From assembly GCF_019392335.1 (NCBI RefSeq), contig NZ_JAHXRQ010000001.1, positions 372,001-436,000 on the forward strand: a stretch of 64,000 bases of DNA. Direction: 5' to 3'. Both the position numbers and the translations under genes were made by a program. The notes under the pieces are model-generated. The model worked only from the letters and a program-made list of their open reading frames with translations, was not told the DNA's origin and searched no databases. The stretch is from Mameliella sp. CS4. Its GTDB lineage: Bacteria; Pseudomonadota; Alphaproteobacteria; Rhodobacterales; Rhodobacteraceae. Positions 17,250 to 25,061 of this stretch are shown in pieces (positions within the stretch are counted from its first letter, which is position 1; every line of letters begins with the position of its first letter).

Positions 17250-18031
17250 GATGCCTTTCTGATGGCCTCGGGTGCGGGGCCTGCGCTGACCTCCTGTTCC
17301 GGCGGCTTGGGGCGGGTGCGATAGCGCGCGCCCTTCCACCACAGTTTCAGGGCTTGCCAGTGGATCAGCGCCAGCACCCGCCGGGCACCGAACGGCCGCC
17401 GCAGGGCCGACCGCAGAATGGCCCCGTCGGTCAGCGGCACGCGCGGTCCGCAGAGCGTGGCAATCACGCCGCCCTTGTCATGGGTAAAGTCGATCCAGAC
17501 CCCGAGGCGATCCGCGCGGATGTCGAAACGAAAGACATAGCCCCCCTCGATGGGCTGAAACGGCGAGACGTGGAACAGCTTTTTGGCCTCGATCCGGTCG
17601 CTGGAGGTGATCGGTGTCCCGTCCGCATGGGCACAAAGGTAGGAATGCCGGTCGCCAAAGGTATTCGTCACCTCGGCGATCACTGCGCGAAGGGCGCCCC
17701 CATCGTAGGCCAGCCAGAAAGAGACCGGATTGAACACATGGCCCAAAAGGCGCGGCTGTGCCAATAGCCTCAGCGGCCCGTCAAAAGTGATCCCATGCGC
17801 CTCCAGAACCTCGCGCGCCCAGACGGGACCTTGTCCCTGGCCCGGCGGGCCGCCGTGGTCCCGATCCTGCACCGACGTCAGGTTGCCCCGGTTGCGAGAG
17901 AACAGACGCGGGCCGTCCACCGGCGCCTCTGCATCCAGCAGAACGTAATCCACCGAATAGCGAAAGGCATTGGCCACATCCCCCTTGCGCCCGTGGTAGG
18001 AATGCCCCCGGATTAGGTCGACAGTGCTCAT
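17246..18031 (-). CDS. DUF1365 family protein
   Basis: A 261-aa protein of the DUF1365 family. Characteristic segments are the N-terminal GHSYHGRKGDVANAFRYSVDY, PRLLGHVFNPVSFWLAYD, AVIAEVTNTFGDRHSYL, KKLFHVSPFQPIEGGYVFRF and the terminal Trp-rich ALKLWWKGARYR. The biochemistry is not settled. In Rhodobacter sphaeroides the corresponding sigma-E-regulated genes are linked to the singlet-oxygen response and to furan fatty acid formation on phospholipids. It overlaps the upstream FAD oxidoreductase and downstream DUF3833 gene by four bases each. Confidence 0.85.
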   Translation of the reverse strand: MSTVDLIRGHSYHGRKGDVANAFRYSVDYVLLDAEAPVDGPRLFSRNRGNLTSVQDRDHGGPPGQGQGPVWAREVLEAHGITFDGPLRLLAQPRLLGHVFNPVSFWLAYDGGALRAVIAEVTNTFGDRHSYLCAHADGTPITSSDRIEAKKLFHVSPFQPIEGGYVFRFDIRADRLGVWIDFTHDKGGVIATLCGPRVPLTDGAILRSALRRPFGARRVLALIHWQALKLWWKGARYRTRPKPPEQEVSAGPAPEAIRKAS

Positions 18032-19323
18032 GCCACCTCCTTGACCGGCCCCCGCGCAAGGATGGCATCTGCCACCTCGGCGGCACTGGCCAGCCCGTCC
18101 TCGTGAAACCCGTTCTTCATCCAGGCACCGCAGAACCAGGTGCCGCTTTCGCCGTTCATTGCCGCGATCTCGCGCTGTGCCTGCAAGGCGCCCAGATCGA
18201 ACACCGGGTGCCGCAGCGTGACCTCGTCATGGATCAGCTCGTCGCGCACCAGCCGTGTCGAGTTGAGCGTCACGAACAGAGGATCGTCCTGCGGGATCGG
18301 CTGCAGGCAGTTCATCCAATAGGTCAGGTCGATGCAGTTCATCTCTTTCCTGGGCGCCTCGGTATAATTCCAGGACGACCAGCAGGCCCGGCGCCGGGGC
18401 ATCAGGGAGGTATCGGAATGCAGCACCACGCGGTTGGGCTGATAGGCAACCTTTTCCAAGGCCGCCCGTTCCGCCGGACGCGCATCCGACAACAGCCGCA
18501 GCGTGTCGTCCGAATGCGTGGCAAAGACCACCTCGTCAAAACTTTCCCACTCACCGCCCTCAAGCCGCACCTCGACTCCGGCGGCGGTCCGCCTCACGCC
18601 GCCAACCGCTGCGCCCAGCCGCAGGTCCACCCCCTGCCGCATCAGCGCCGCGCCCAGCCGGCGGACATATTCCACCGACCCGCCCTGCACCGTGTACCAC
18701 TGGTGCTGGCCGGTATGGCTCAACAGGGCGTGGTTCTCGAAAAAGCGGATCAGCGCATAGGCCGGGAAATCCAGTATCTTGTCGGTCGGCGTCGACCAGA
18801 TCGCGCCGGACAGCGGCAGAAGGTAATAGTCCCGGAACCAGTCGCCCGTCCCCATCCCCTCCAGGAAATCCCCCAGCGAGACCGAGGGATCGCGTGCCGC
18901 GTCCAGTGCCCGCGAGTTGAACTTCATGATGTCCCGGATCATCGCCAGGAACCGCGGGTTCAGCGCGTTGCGCTTCTGGGCAAAGACAGCCCGCAGGTCG
19001 CGCAGCCCGTATTCCATCGCCCCGCCGCGCAGGCTGGCGGAAAAGCTCATGTCCGATTTCGCCACCGGGACCTCCAGCCGGTCGAACAGCGAGGTCAGCA
19101 GCGGATAATTGGCATAGTTGAAGACGATGAACCCGGTATCCACGGGCTGGGTGCCATGTTTGCCCGCCAGTTTCGTCCGGGCATGGCCACCCAGCCGCGG
19201 TTCTGCCTCGATCAGGGTGACGCGGTGCTGTTCGCCCAGCATGTGGGCCGCGCCCATGCCCGAGATCCCGCCACCGATCACGGCGATCCTGCGTGCGGTG
19301 GTGGTGCTGGCTTCGAATGGCAT
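18028..19323 (-). CDS. FAD-dependent oxidoreductase (amine oxidase fold)
   Basis: A 431-aa flavoprotein. The dinucleotide-binding motif RRIAVIGGGISGMGAAHML begins at residue 11, with the usual Glu (LIEAEPRLGGHA) ending the second strand. The C-terminal FAD-closing segment is GTWFCGAWMKNGFHEDGLASA. It resembles the desaturase-like NAD(P)/FAD proteins paired with DUF1365. In Rhodobacter, the sigma-E operon containing such a gene is needed for furan fatty acid synthesis and ChrR turnover, so a fatty-acyl desaturase role is a reasonable inference. It is the first gene of a four-gene operon, divergent from rpoE. The start is preceded by AGGGGACAGGAC. Confidence 0.85.
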   Translation of the reverse strand: MPFEASTTTARRIAVIGGGISGMGAAHMLGEQHRVTLIEAEPRLGGHARTKLAGKHGTQPVDTGFIVFNYANYPLLTSLFDRLEVPVAKSDMSFSASLRGGAMEYGLRDLRAVFAQKRNALNPRFLAMIRDIMKFNSRALDAARDPSVSLGDFLEGMGTGDWFRDYYLLPLSGAIWSTPTDKILDFPAYALIRFFENHALLSHTGQHQWYTVQGGSVEYVRRLGAALMRQGVDLRLGAAVGGVRRTAAGVEVRLEGGEWESFDEVVFATHSDDTLRLLSDARPAERAALEKVAYQPNRVVLHSDTSLMPRRRACWSSWNYTEAPRKEMNCIDLTYWMNCLQPIPQDDPLFVTLNSTRLVRDELIHDEVTLRHPVFDLGALQAQREIAAMNGESGTWFCGAWMKNGFHEDGLASAAEVADAILARGPVKEVA

Positions 19324-19360
19324 GGTCTGTCCTGTCCCCTGGATTTGCGGTCGTTCAAGG

Positions 19361-19390
19361 TTGATACGGCCAGGACCCCGGCGCGGATGA
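19361..19390 (-). promoter_or_regulatory. Degenerate sigma-E-like promoter for the FAD oxidoreductase operon
   Basis: On the minus strand TCATCC (19390-19385) is followed after exactly 18 bases by TATCAA (19366-19361). The -35 differs from the RpoE consensus TGATCC at one position, while the -10 match is weak. Spacing and position, about 38 bases before the start codon, are right for the operon promoter. Confidence 0.35.
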
Positions 19391-19422
19391 AAAACGTCCC
19401 GTAAAACTTTTTTCGAACAGGG

Positions 19423-19452
19423 TGATCCGATCCCGATCCGCCCGCGTAAACT
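19423..19452 (+). promoter_or_regulatory. RpoE (sigma-E, singlet-oxygen) promoter of rpoE-chrR
   Basis: TGATCC (19423-19428), an 18-base spacer and TAAACT (19447-19452) match the R. sphaeroides RpoE consensus TGATCC-N18-TAA(A/G). Transcription would start near 19458-19460. That makes rpoE autoregulated and argues against translation starting at the ATG at 19457. Confidence 0.8.
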
Positions 19453-19561
19453 GTATATGTTTGGCGCGACTGAACCTCTCGACACCCGCGACGCTACGCC
19501 CATTGCGACGGCGCCGATCACGCGGCATGTGAGGGGCAATGATCGTGACAAGGCAAAACCC

Positions 19562-20122
19562 GTGACCACAGGGACCGCAGACGAAAACGCCCCGGATTGG
19601 GCAGCGGTGCTGATCCGCATCCGCGACGACCGCGACGAGGCCGCCTTTGTCGCGCTGTTCCAGCACTTCGCGCCCCGGGTTAAGGCCTTTCTTATGCGCT
19701 CTGGCGCCGATGCCGCGCAGGCAGAGGAATGCGTCCAGGACGTCATGGCCACCGTCTGGCAAAAGGCGGCACAATTCGATCCCACGCGCGCCTCGGCCGC
19801 GACATGGATCTTCACCATCGCGCGCAACCGGCGGATCGACGCCCTGCGCAGACAGAAACGGCCCGAGCCCGAGGATCTTCCCTGGGGCCCGGAGGCAGAG
19901 CCCCACCAGGAAGACCGGCTGGGCCTGCAACAGGAAACGAAACACCTGGGAGAGGCCCTCGCCTCTCTCCCCGCGAAACAGCGGGACCTGATCGAAAAGG
20001 CCTATTTCGGGGATCTCACCCATACCGAGATCGCCGAGGCCACCGGGCTTCCGCTCGGCACGATCAAGTCCCGCATCAGACTGGCGCTTCAGCGCCTCAG
20101 ACACGCTATGGACAGGAAGTGA
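19562..20122 (+). CDS. rpoE: ECF sigma factor RpoE (ChrR-controlled group)
   Basis: An RNA polymerase sigma factor of the ECF11-type singlet-oxygen response. Region 2 has RDEAAFVALFQHFAPRVKAFLMRSG and QAEECVQDVMATVWQKA, then ATWIFTIARNRRIDALRRQ. Region 4 has LPAKQRDLIEKAYFGDLTHTEIAEATGLPLGTIKSRIRLALQRLRHAM. The sequence closely follows R. sphaeroides RpoE. The GTG at 19562 (AAGG eight bases upstream) gives a matching N-terminus. An in-frame ATG at 19457 overlaps the predicted transcription start and is unlikely, and GTG at 19529 is another option. chrR follows seven bases after the stop. Confidence 0.92.
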   Translation: MTTGTADENAPDWAAVLIRIRDDRDEAAFVALFQHFAPRVKAFLMRSGADAAQAEECVQDVMATVWQKAAQFDPTRASAATWIFTIARNRRIDALRRQKRPEPEDLPWGPEAEPHQEDRLGLQQETKHLGEALASLPAKQRDLIEKAYFGDLTHTEIAEATGLPLGTIKSRIRLALQRLRHAMDRK

Positions 20123-20129
20123 TGCTTCG

Positions 20130-20777
20130 ATGACGACGATCCGACACCACCTGACCGACGGCCTTATCATAGGGTATTCCGCGGGCACCTTGCCCGAGGC
20201 CGTCAATCTCATCATCGCCACCCATGTCTCGCTCTGCGACGACTGCCGCGCGGCGGTCGAGGCGCATGACGCCCTCGGCGGCGCCGTGCTGGATGGGACA
20301 GAGGCCGCAAAGCTGGACGAGGGCTGCCTCGACGCGACGCTGGAGATGATCCGGGCGATGGACACCCCCGCGCCCCGCGACATCCAGATGCCGCAGGACC
20401 CGGTCGCCCCGGGCCCGCTCTTGGACTATATCGGCGGCTCTCTGGACGCGGTAAAATGGCGCCCCGTGGGCATGGGCGTCAAGCAGGCGATCCTCAAGAC
20501 CTCCCCCGATGCCACCGCCCGGCTGCTCTACATTCCCGCCGGAACGGCCATGCCCGATCACGGCCACCGCGGGCTGGAACTGACGCTGGTGCTGCAAGGG
20601 GCCTTCCAGGACGACGAAGGCTATTTCGCCCGCGGTGATATCGAGATCGCCAATGCGGACCTGCACCATACCCCGGTCGCGGACATCTCACAGGACTGCA
20701 TCTGCCTGGCCGTCACCGATGCGCCGCTGCGGCTCAAGGGCCTCGCGCGTCTGGCACAGCCTTTCCTGAATATCTGA
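20130..20777 (+). CDS. chrR: Anti-sigma factor ChrR (zinc anti-sigma and cupin domains)
   Basis: A 215-aa inhibitor of RpoE. The N-terminal ZAS domain has His6, then H32-x3-C36-x2-C39 (THVSLCDDC) for zinc. The C-terminal cupin-like domain carries the metal ligands H144-x-H146-x3-E150 (DHGHRGLE) and a His near 179-180. A Cys pair, C190/C192 (DCIC), corresponds to residues implicated in the R. sphaeroides response. Singlet oxygen triggers ChrR proteolysis and frees RpoE. Co-transcribed with rpoE from the sigma-E promoter. Confidence 0.93.
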   Translation: MTTIRHHLTDGLIIGYSAGTLPEAVNLIIATHVSLCDDCRAAVEAHDALGGAVLDGTEAAKLDEGCLDATLEMIRAMDTPAPRDIQMPQDPVAPGPLLDYIGGSLDAVKWRPVGMGVKQAILKTSPDATARLLYIPAGTAMPDHGHRGLELTLVLQGAFQDDEGYFARGDIEIANADLHHTPVADISQDCICLAVTDAPLRLKGLARLAQPFLNI

Positions 20778-20847
20778 CCTGAATATCCGAACGCTGGCCT
20801 CCGCGCCGCTGCCCGCCTAGTCTCGGCCCCAGCAAAGGGGCCGGGAC

Positions 20848-21603
20848 GTGACCAATATCACCGCCGAAGTGGATCTGGACGCCGAAGGCCGGCAGGCAGG
20901 CTACCTGCGCGTGCCGCATTCCACCCATGACAGCGCTTATGGCTGGATCGGCGTGCCGATCGTCTGTCTTGCCAATGGCCCCGGGCCGACAGTGCTGATG
21001 ACCGGCGGCACCCACGGCGACGAATACGAAGGTCAGATTGCGGTCACCCGCCTCGCGCGAGAGCTTGACCCGTCCGACATCCGTGGCCGGCTGATCCTTA
21101 TCCCGGCACTGAACGCGCCCGCCGCCGAGGCCGGGCGCCGCTGTTCGCCCATCGACGATGGCAATCTCAACCGCAGCTTTCCCGGAAACCCTTCCGGCAC
21201 CCCGACCGAAATGATTGCCCATTACGTCGAAGAGGTGCTGCTTCCCCGGTCGGATGTCCTGATCGACCTGCATTCCGGCGGCTCCTCGCTGCTCTACCCG
21301 CCGACAGTCCTGCACGCCCTCGACATGCTGCCCGACTACAGGCCCGACCCCGCGCAGGGTACAAGAGAGGTGCAGGCCCGGGGTTCGGTCTATGCCTATG
21401 ACCCGGGCATTTTCGAGCCTTTCAAGCAGATTGCCGACCCGGTCGCCGCAGGAGACCCTCTCGGACAGATCCACGACCCGCTCAGACCCTGGGCAGAACC
21501 GATCGAGGTTCTGTCGCCCTTGGCAGGTTTTCTCCTCGCAAAACGCGTTCCGGGCCGGGTCAGCCGTGGCGACGCGGTCGCCCAGATCGCCAGCGACATC
21601 TGA
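20848..21603 (+). CDS. Succinylglutamate desuccinylase/aspartoacylase family deacylase, internally deleted
   Basis: Resembles N-acetyl-diaminobutyrate deacetylase (DoeB-type) zinc deacylases of ectoine catabolism. Zinc ligands are visible as H56-x2-E59 (GGTHGDEYEG) and H142 (LIDLHSGGSSLLYPPT). The substrate loop DDGNLNRSFPGNPSGTPTE is intact, and so is the C-terminal domain (YAYDPGIFEPF...GDPLGQIHDP). The product is only 251 aa against about 330. About 80 residues are missing in frame between LLYPPT and VLHALDML (near base 21303), the stretch that normally holds the catalytic glutamate. It is probably inactive or altered. The start is a GTG. No other ectoine genes lie nearby. Confidence 0.75.
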   Translation: MTNITAEVDLDAEGRQAGYLRVPHSTHDSAYGWIGVPIVCLANGPGPTVLMTGGTHGDEYEGQIAVTRLARELDPSDIRGRLILIPALNAPAAEAGRRCSPIDDGNLNRSFPGNPSGTPTEMIAHYVEEVLLPRSDVLIDLHSGGSSLLYPPTVLHALDMLPDYRPDPAQGTREVQARGSVYAYDPGIFEPFKQIADPVAAGDPLGQIHDPLRPWAEPIEVLSPLAGFLLAKRVPGRVSRGDAVAQIASDI

Positions 21604-21720
21604 CACGCCGCGCTCGCGGGCCCCTCCTCCAGGCCCGGGCTCCGCCTTTTCACAGCTCAAGACCTCCACCGGCGGTTTCGCAGCCTTCGGCAGACCCGTG
21701 CCCAGCCTATTCCCCGGAGC

Positions 21721-21848
21721 CCTCCCTCGCTTGAGGCCGATCAGAGCCAGACGGCGCCGAGTCGCAAGGGGGCGCAGCCCCGCGCTCCGCGCGGCTTGCC
21801 CTTGCGACTCGGAGACGACCGGCTCAGGCCCGAAAGAGCGAGGGAGGG
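21721..21848. repeat. 128-bp imperfect inverted repeat
   Basis: The left arm starts CCCTCCCTCGCT and later has CCGAGTCGCAAGGG. The right arm ends with the complements, CCCTTGCGACTCGG and AGCGAGGGAGGG. Together the arms span about 50 bases each with mismatches in between, and a GC-rich secondary hairpin sits at the centre. The element lies in the 428-bp gap (21604-22031) between the deacylase and lpd genes. No ORF or terminal transposase motif is associated. It may form a large cruciform or RNA stem. Confidence 0.7.
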
Positions 21849-21982
21849 TGCAGGGAAACAGGCGATGCTTGTTCCTTGGTGACTCCGGAAGCGAAGAAAC
21901 AGGCGCAGCCTGTCCAAAGGGTCGGCGGGCGGGCGCTTTTGCGGCGTAAGCCGCAAACAGTCCCGTCCCCGCGATCCCCAAC

Positions 21983-22011
21983 AAAAAAGGGGCGGCCAGC
22001 GCCGCCCCTTT
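21983..22011 (-). terminator. Rho-independent terminator of the lpd-aceF-aceE operon
   Basis: Read on the minus strand: AAAGGGGCGGC, loop GCTG, GCCGCCCC, then TTTTTTG. The 11-bp stem plus T-run sits 21 bases after the lpd stop. Confidence 0.85.
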
Positions 22012-22031
22012 CCATCAGGCCTATTGGCCCG

Positions 22032-23768
22032 TCACTTCTTGCGCTTCTTCGGCGGCATCAGATCGGTGATCGTGCCTTCGAACATCTCGGCGGCAAAGTT
22101 CACCGTCTCCGATAGCGTCGGGTGCGGGTGGATCGTGTGGCCCAAGTCCACCGCATCCGCGCCCATCTCGATGGCCAGGGCCGCCTCCGAGATCAGGTCG
22201 CCCGCGTTAGTGCCCACGATGCAGGCGCCGATCACCCGGTCGTCTTCGGGATCGAAGAGCAGCTTGGTGATGCCCTCGCTGCGCCCGTTGGACAGGGACT
22301 TGCCCGAAGCCGCCCAGGGGAACATCCCCTTCTCGTACTTCACACCCTTGGCCTTGGCCTCGGTCTCGGTCAGCCCACACCAGGCAACTTCCGGGTCCGT
22401 ATAGGCGACGGAGGGGATCAGCTTGGCATCGAAATGCCGCTTTTCCCCGGCGCAGACCTCGGCCGCCACCTTGCCCTCGTGCACCGCCTTGTGCGCCAGC
22501 ATCGGCTGGCCCACCACGTCACCGATGGCAAAGATGTGGTTCACTCCGGTCCGCTGCTGGCTGTCCACAGCGATAAAGCCCCGGTCGTCGACGGCGACCC
22601 CCGCCTTCTCGGCGCCGATCAGCTTGCCATTGGGTTTGCGCCCCACGGCCACCAGCACCTTGTCGAAGGTATCGGAAAAGCTCTCGCCCTTGTCGTCCTC
22701 AAAGGTCACTTTCAGACCCTCCTCCGAGGCTTCGACCGCTGTCACCTTGGTCTTGAGAAAGATGTTCTCGTAGCGGCCCTTGATGCGGGTCATCAGCGGC
22801 TTGACGATGTCCTTGTCGGCCCCCGGAATGATCTGGTCCATCAGTTCGACAACCGTGATCTTGGATCCCAGCGCGTCGTAGACACAGGCCATCTCCAGCC
22901 CGATGATCCCGCCGCCCAGCACCAGCATCCGCTCGGGGATGTCGGCCAGTTCCAGCGCGCCGGTGGAATCGATCACGCGCGGGTCGTCATGCGGGATAAA
23001 GGGCAGGGCGACCGGTTCCGATCCGGCGGCAATGATGCACTGGTCAAAGGAAACGGTCTTGGTCCCCTCGTCCCCCTGCACCTCGATCATGTTCGGCCCC
23101 GTGAATGTCCCGGTGCCGCGCACGATCTGCACCTTGCGGCCCTTCGACAGCCCGTCAAGCCCGCCGGTCAACTGGCCGACAACACCATCCTTGAAGCCGC
23201 GCAGCTCATCTAGGTCGATCTCGGGCTTGGCGAACCTGATCCCGTGCGACCCCATCTCCTCGGCCTCGGTGATGACCTTGGCGACGTGCAAGAGCGCCTT
23301 CGACGGGATGCAGCCGACGTTCAGGCAGACCCCGCCCAGCGTCGGGTTGCGCTCGATCATGACCACCTTCTTGCCAAGGTCGGCGGCGCGGAAAGCCGCC
23401 GAATAGCCGCCCGGGCCAGAGCCCAGCACAACCACCTCGGCATGCACATCGCCGGGGCCGCTGGCGCTGCCGGTGGCGGTCACGGATTTCGGCGCCTCTG
23501 CAGCGGGCGCCTCGTCTTTCGGCGCCTCCTCCTTGGCATCCGCCCCTTCCAACACCAGGATCACCGAGCCTTCGCCGACCTTGTCACCTTCAGAGACCTT
23601 GATCTCCACGACCTTGCCCGCAGCGGGTGAGGGCACTTCCATCGTGGCCTTGTCACTTTCCAGTTCGATCAGCGGATCTTCCTCGCTGACCGTGTCGCCC
23701 ACGCTGACGAGGATGGCGACCACCGGAACTTCCGAAAAGTCACCAATATCGGGTACTTTGACATCCAT
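22032..23768 (-). CDS. lpdA: Dihydrolipoyl dehydrogenase (E3) with N-terminal lipoyl domain
   Basis: E3 of the pyruvate dehydrogenase complex, which reoxidises dihydrolipoamide with NAD+. The 578-aa product has a lipoyl domain at 1-80 (lipoylated Lys in ELESDKATMEVPS), a flexible acidic Ala/Pro linker at 85-110, and then the flavoprotein. The flavoprotein has FAD loop GSGPGGYSAAFRAADLG, redox disulfide GGVCLNVGCIPSKAL, NAD loop GGGIIGLEMACVY and active-site HIHPHP-like GHTIHPHPTLSE. A lipoyl-E3 fusion is typical of complexes with a homodimeric AceE-type E1. The start was chosen at MDVKVPDIG; another ATG six codons upstream is possible. It follows aceF by 11 bases. Confidence 0.95.
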   Translation of the reverse strand: MDVKVPDIGDFSEVPVVAILVSVGDTVSEEDPLIELESDKATMEVPSPAAGKVVEIKVSEGDKVGEGSVILVLEGADAKEEAPKDEAPAAEAPKSVTATGSASGPGDVHAEVVVLGSGPGGYSAAFRAADLGKKVVMIERNPTLGGVCLNVGCIPSKALLHVAKVITEAEEMGSHGIRFAKPEIDLDELRGFKDGVVGQLTGGLDGLSKGRKVQIVRGTGTFTGPNMIEVQGDEGTKTVSFDQCIIAAGSEPVALPFIPHDDPRVIDSTGALELADIPERMLVLGGGIIGLEMACVYDALGSKITVVELMDQIIPGADKDIVKPLMTRIKGRYENIFLKTKVTAVEASEEGLKVTFEDDKGESFSDTFDKVLVAVGRKPNGKLIGAEKAGVAVDDRGFIAVDSQQRTGVNHIFAIGDVVGQPMLAHKAVHEGKVAAEVCAGEKRHFDAKLIPSVAYTDPEVAWCGLTETEAKAKGVKYEKGMFPWAASGKSLSNGRSEGITKLLFDPEDDRVIGACIVGTNAGDLISEAALAIEMGADAVDLGHTIHPHPTLSETVNFAAEMFEGTITDLMPPKKRKK

Positions 23769-23779
23769 TTCTTTTCCCC

Positions 23780-25036
23780 TCACCACATCAACTTGCGCAT
23801 GTCGCCCAGCAGCGTCTTGAGCGTCACGACAAAGCGCGCGGCCAAGGCACCATCGACGGCACGGTGGTCATAAGACAGCGACAAGGGCTGCATCAGGCGC
23901 GGCACGAATTCCTCGCCGTTCCAGACCGGGGCCATCTTGGACCGGGTCAGGCCCAGGATCGCCACCTCGGGCGCGTTCACGATGGGGGTAAAAGAGGTGC
24001 CCCCGATCCCGCCCAGCGACGAGATGGTGAAGGTCGCGCCCTGCATGTCCTTGGACTTCAGCTCACCCTCGCGCGCGGCCTTGCTGAGCGACATCAACTC
24101 TTTGGAGATGTCGACCAGCCCCTTGCGGTCCGCGTCCTTGATCACCGGCACCATCAGTCCGTTGGGCGTGTCCGCCGCGAAACCGATGTTGTAAAAATCC
24201 TTCTTGATCAGCTTGTCACCGTCCGGATGGATGGACGAGTTGAACTCCCAGTGGGTTTTCAGGGCCGAAACCGAGGCCTTGATGACAAAGGACAGCAGGG
24301 TCACGCGATAGCCCTCTTCCTTGGCCATCGTGTCCATTTCCTTGCGGTACTTGTCCAGCTCGGTGATATCCGCCTCGTCGTTATGCGTGACATGCGGGAT
24401 GTTCAGCCAGGACCGGTGCAGCGCGGGGCCGGAGATCTTCTTGATCCGGCTCATCTCCACCTCTTCCACGGGCCCGAACTTGGAGAAGTCCACCGCCGGG
24501 ATCGGCGGGATGCCCATGCCACCGGAGACGGCGCCGCCAGCGGCAGCCGCCGGAACGGTCTGCGATTTCAGCGCCTTTTCCACGTCCTCGCGCAGGATGC
24601 GGCCCTTGCGGCCCGACCCGTTCACCTTGTTCAGGTCCACCTCGACCCGGCGGGCATAGGCCCGAACGGAGGGCGAGGCATGCACCTTGGAGAACCCGGC
24701 ATCCGTCACCGGTGCGGGCGCAGGCGCCGCCGCCGGGGCCCCCTTGGGCGCCTCGGACTTGGGGGCCTCTGCCTTGGGCTCTTCCTTGGCCGCCGGGGCG
24801 CCTTCGCCCTCGACAATCAGGATCACCGCGCCTTCGGACACCTTGTCGCCCTCGGACACCTTGATCTCCTTCACCACGCCCGCGGCAGAGGAGGGCACTT
24901 CCATCGTCGCCTTGTCCGACTCCAGTTCGACGATCGGGTCTTCCTCGGCAATCGTGTCTCCCACGCTCACCAGGACCGTCACCACCGGCACATCGTTGAA
25001 ATCGCCGATATCCGGCACTTTTACTTCTACGGTCAT
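23780..25036 (-). CDS. aceF: Pyruvate dehydrogenase E2, dihydrolipoyllysine acetyltransferase
   Basis: Core of the pyruvate dehydrogenase complex, which transfers the acetyl group to CoA. The 418-aa product has one lipoyl domain (1-78, Lys in ELESDKATMEVPS), an Ala/Pro/Lys linker, and a peripheral-subunit-binding domain at about 118-155 (HASPSVRAYARRVEVDLNKV). The catalytic domain ends in SYDHRAVDGALAARF with the active-site His and Asp. Many E2 proteins of this type carry two or three lipoyl domains; this one has one, complemented by the lipoyl domain on E3. Lies between aceE and lpdA in one operon. Confidence 0.95.
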   Translation of the reverse strand: MTVEVKVPDIGDFNDVPVVTVLVSVGDTIAEEDPIVELESDKATMEVPSSAAGVVKEIKVSEGDKVSEGAVILIVEGEGAPAAKEEPKAEAPKSEAPKGAPAAAPAPAPVTDAGFSKVHASPSVRAYARRVEVDLNKVNGSGRKGRILREDVEKALKSQTVPAAAAGGAVSGGMGIPPIPAVDFSKFGPVEEVEMSRIKKISGPALHRSWLNIPHVTHNDEADITELDKYRKEMDTMAKEEGYRVTLLSFVIKASVSALKTHWEFNSSIHPDGDKLIKKDFYNIGFAADTPNGLMVPVIKDADRKGLVDISKELMSLSKAAREGELKSKDMQGATFTISSLGGIGGTSFTPIVNAPEVAILGLTRSKMAPVWNGEEFVPRLMQPLSLSYDHRAVDGALAARFVVTLKTLLGDMRKLMW

Positions 25037-25061
25037 ATTTCCTGTCTCCTCGTGCGCCGTA

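Noticed and set aside
19457..19561. Upstream ATG of rpoE as the true start
   Set aside because: It coincides with the predicted transcription start of the sigma-E promoter, and the extra 35 residues are absent from known RpoE proteins of this group.
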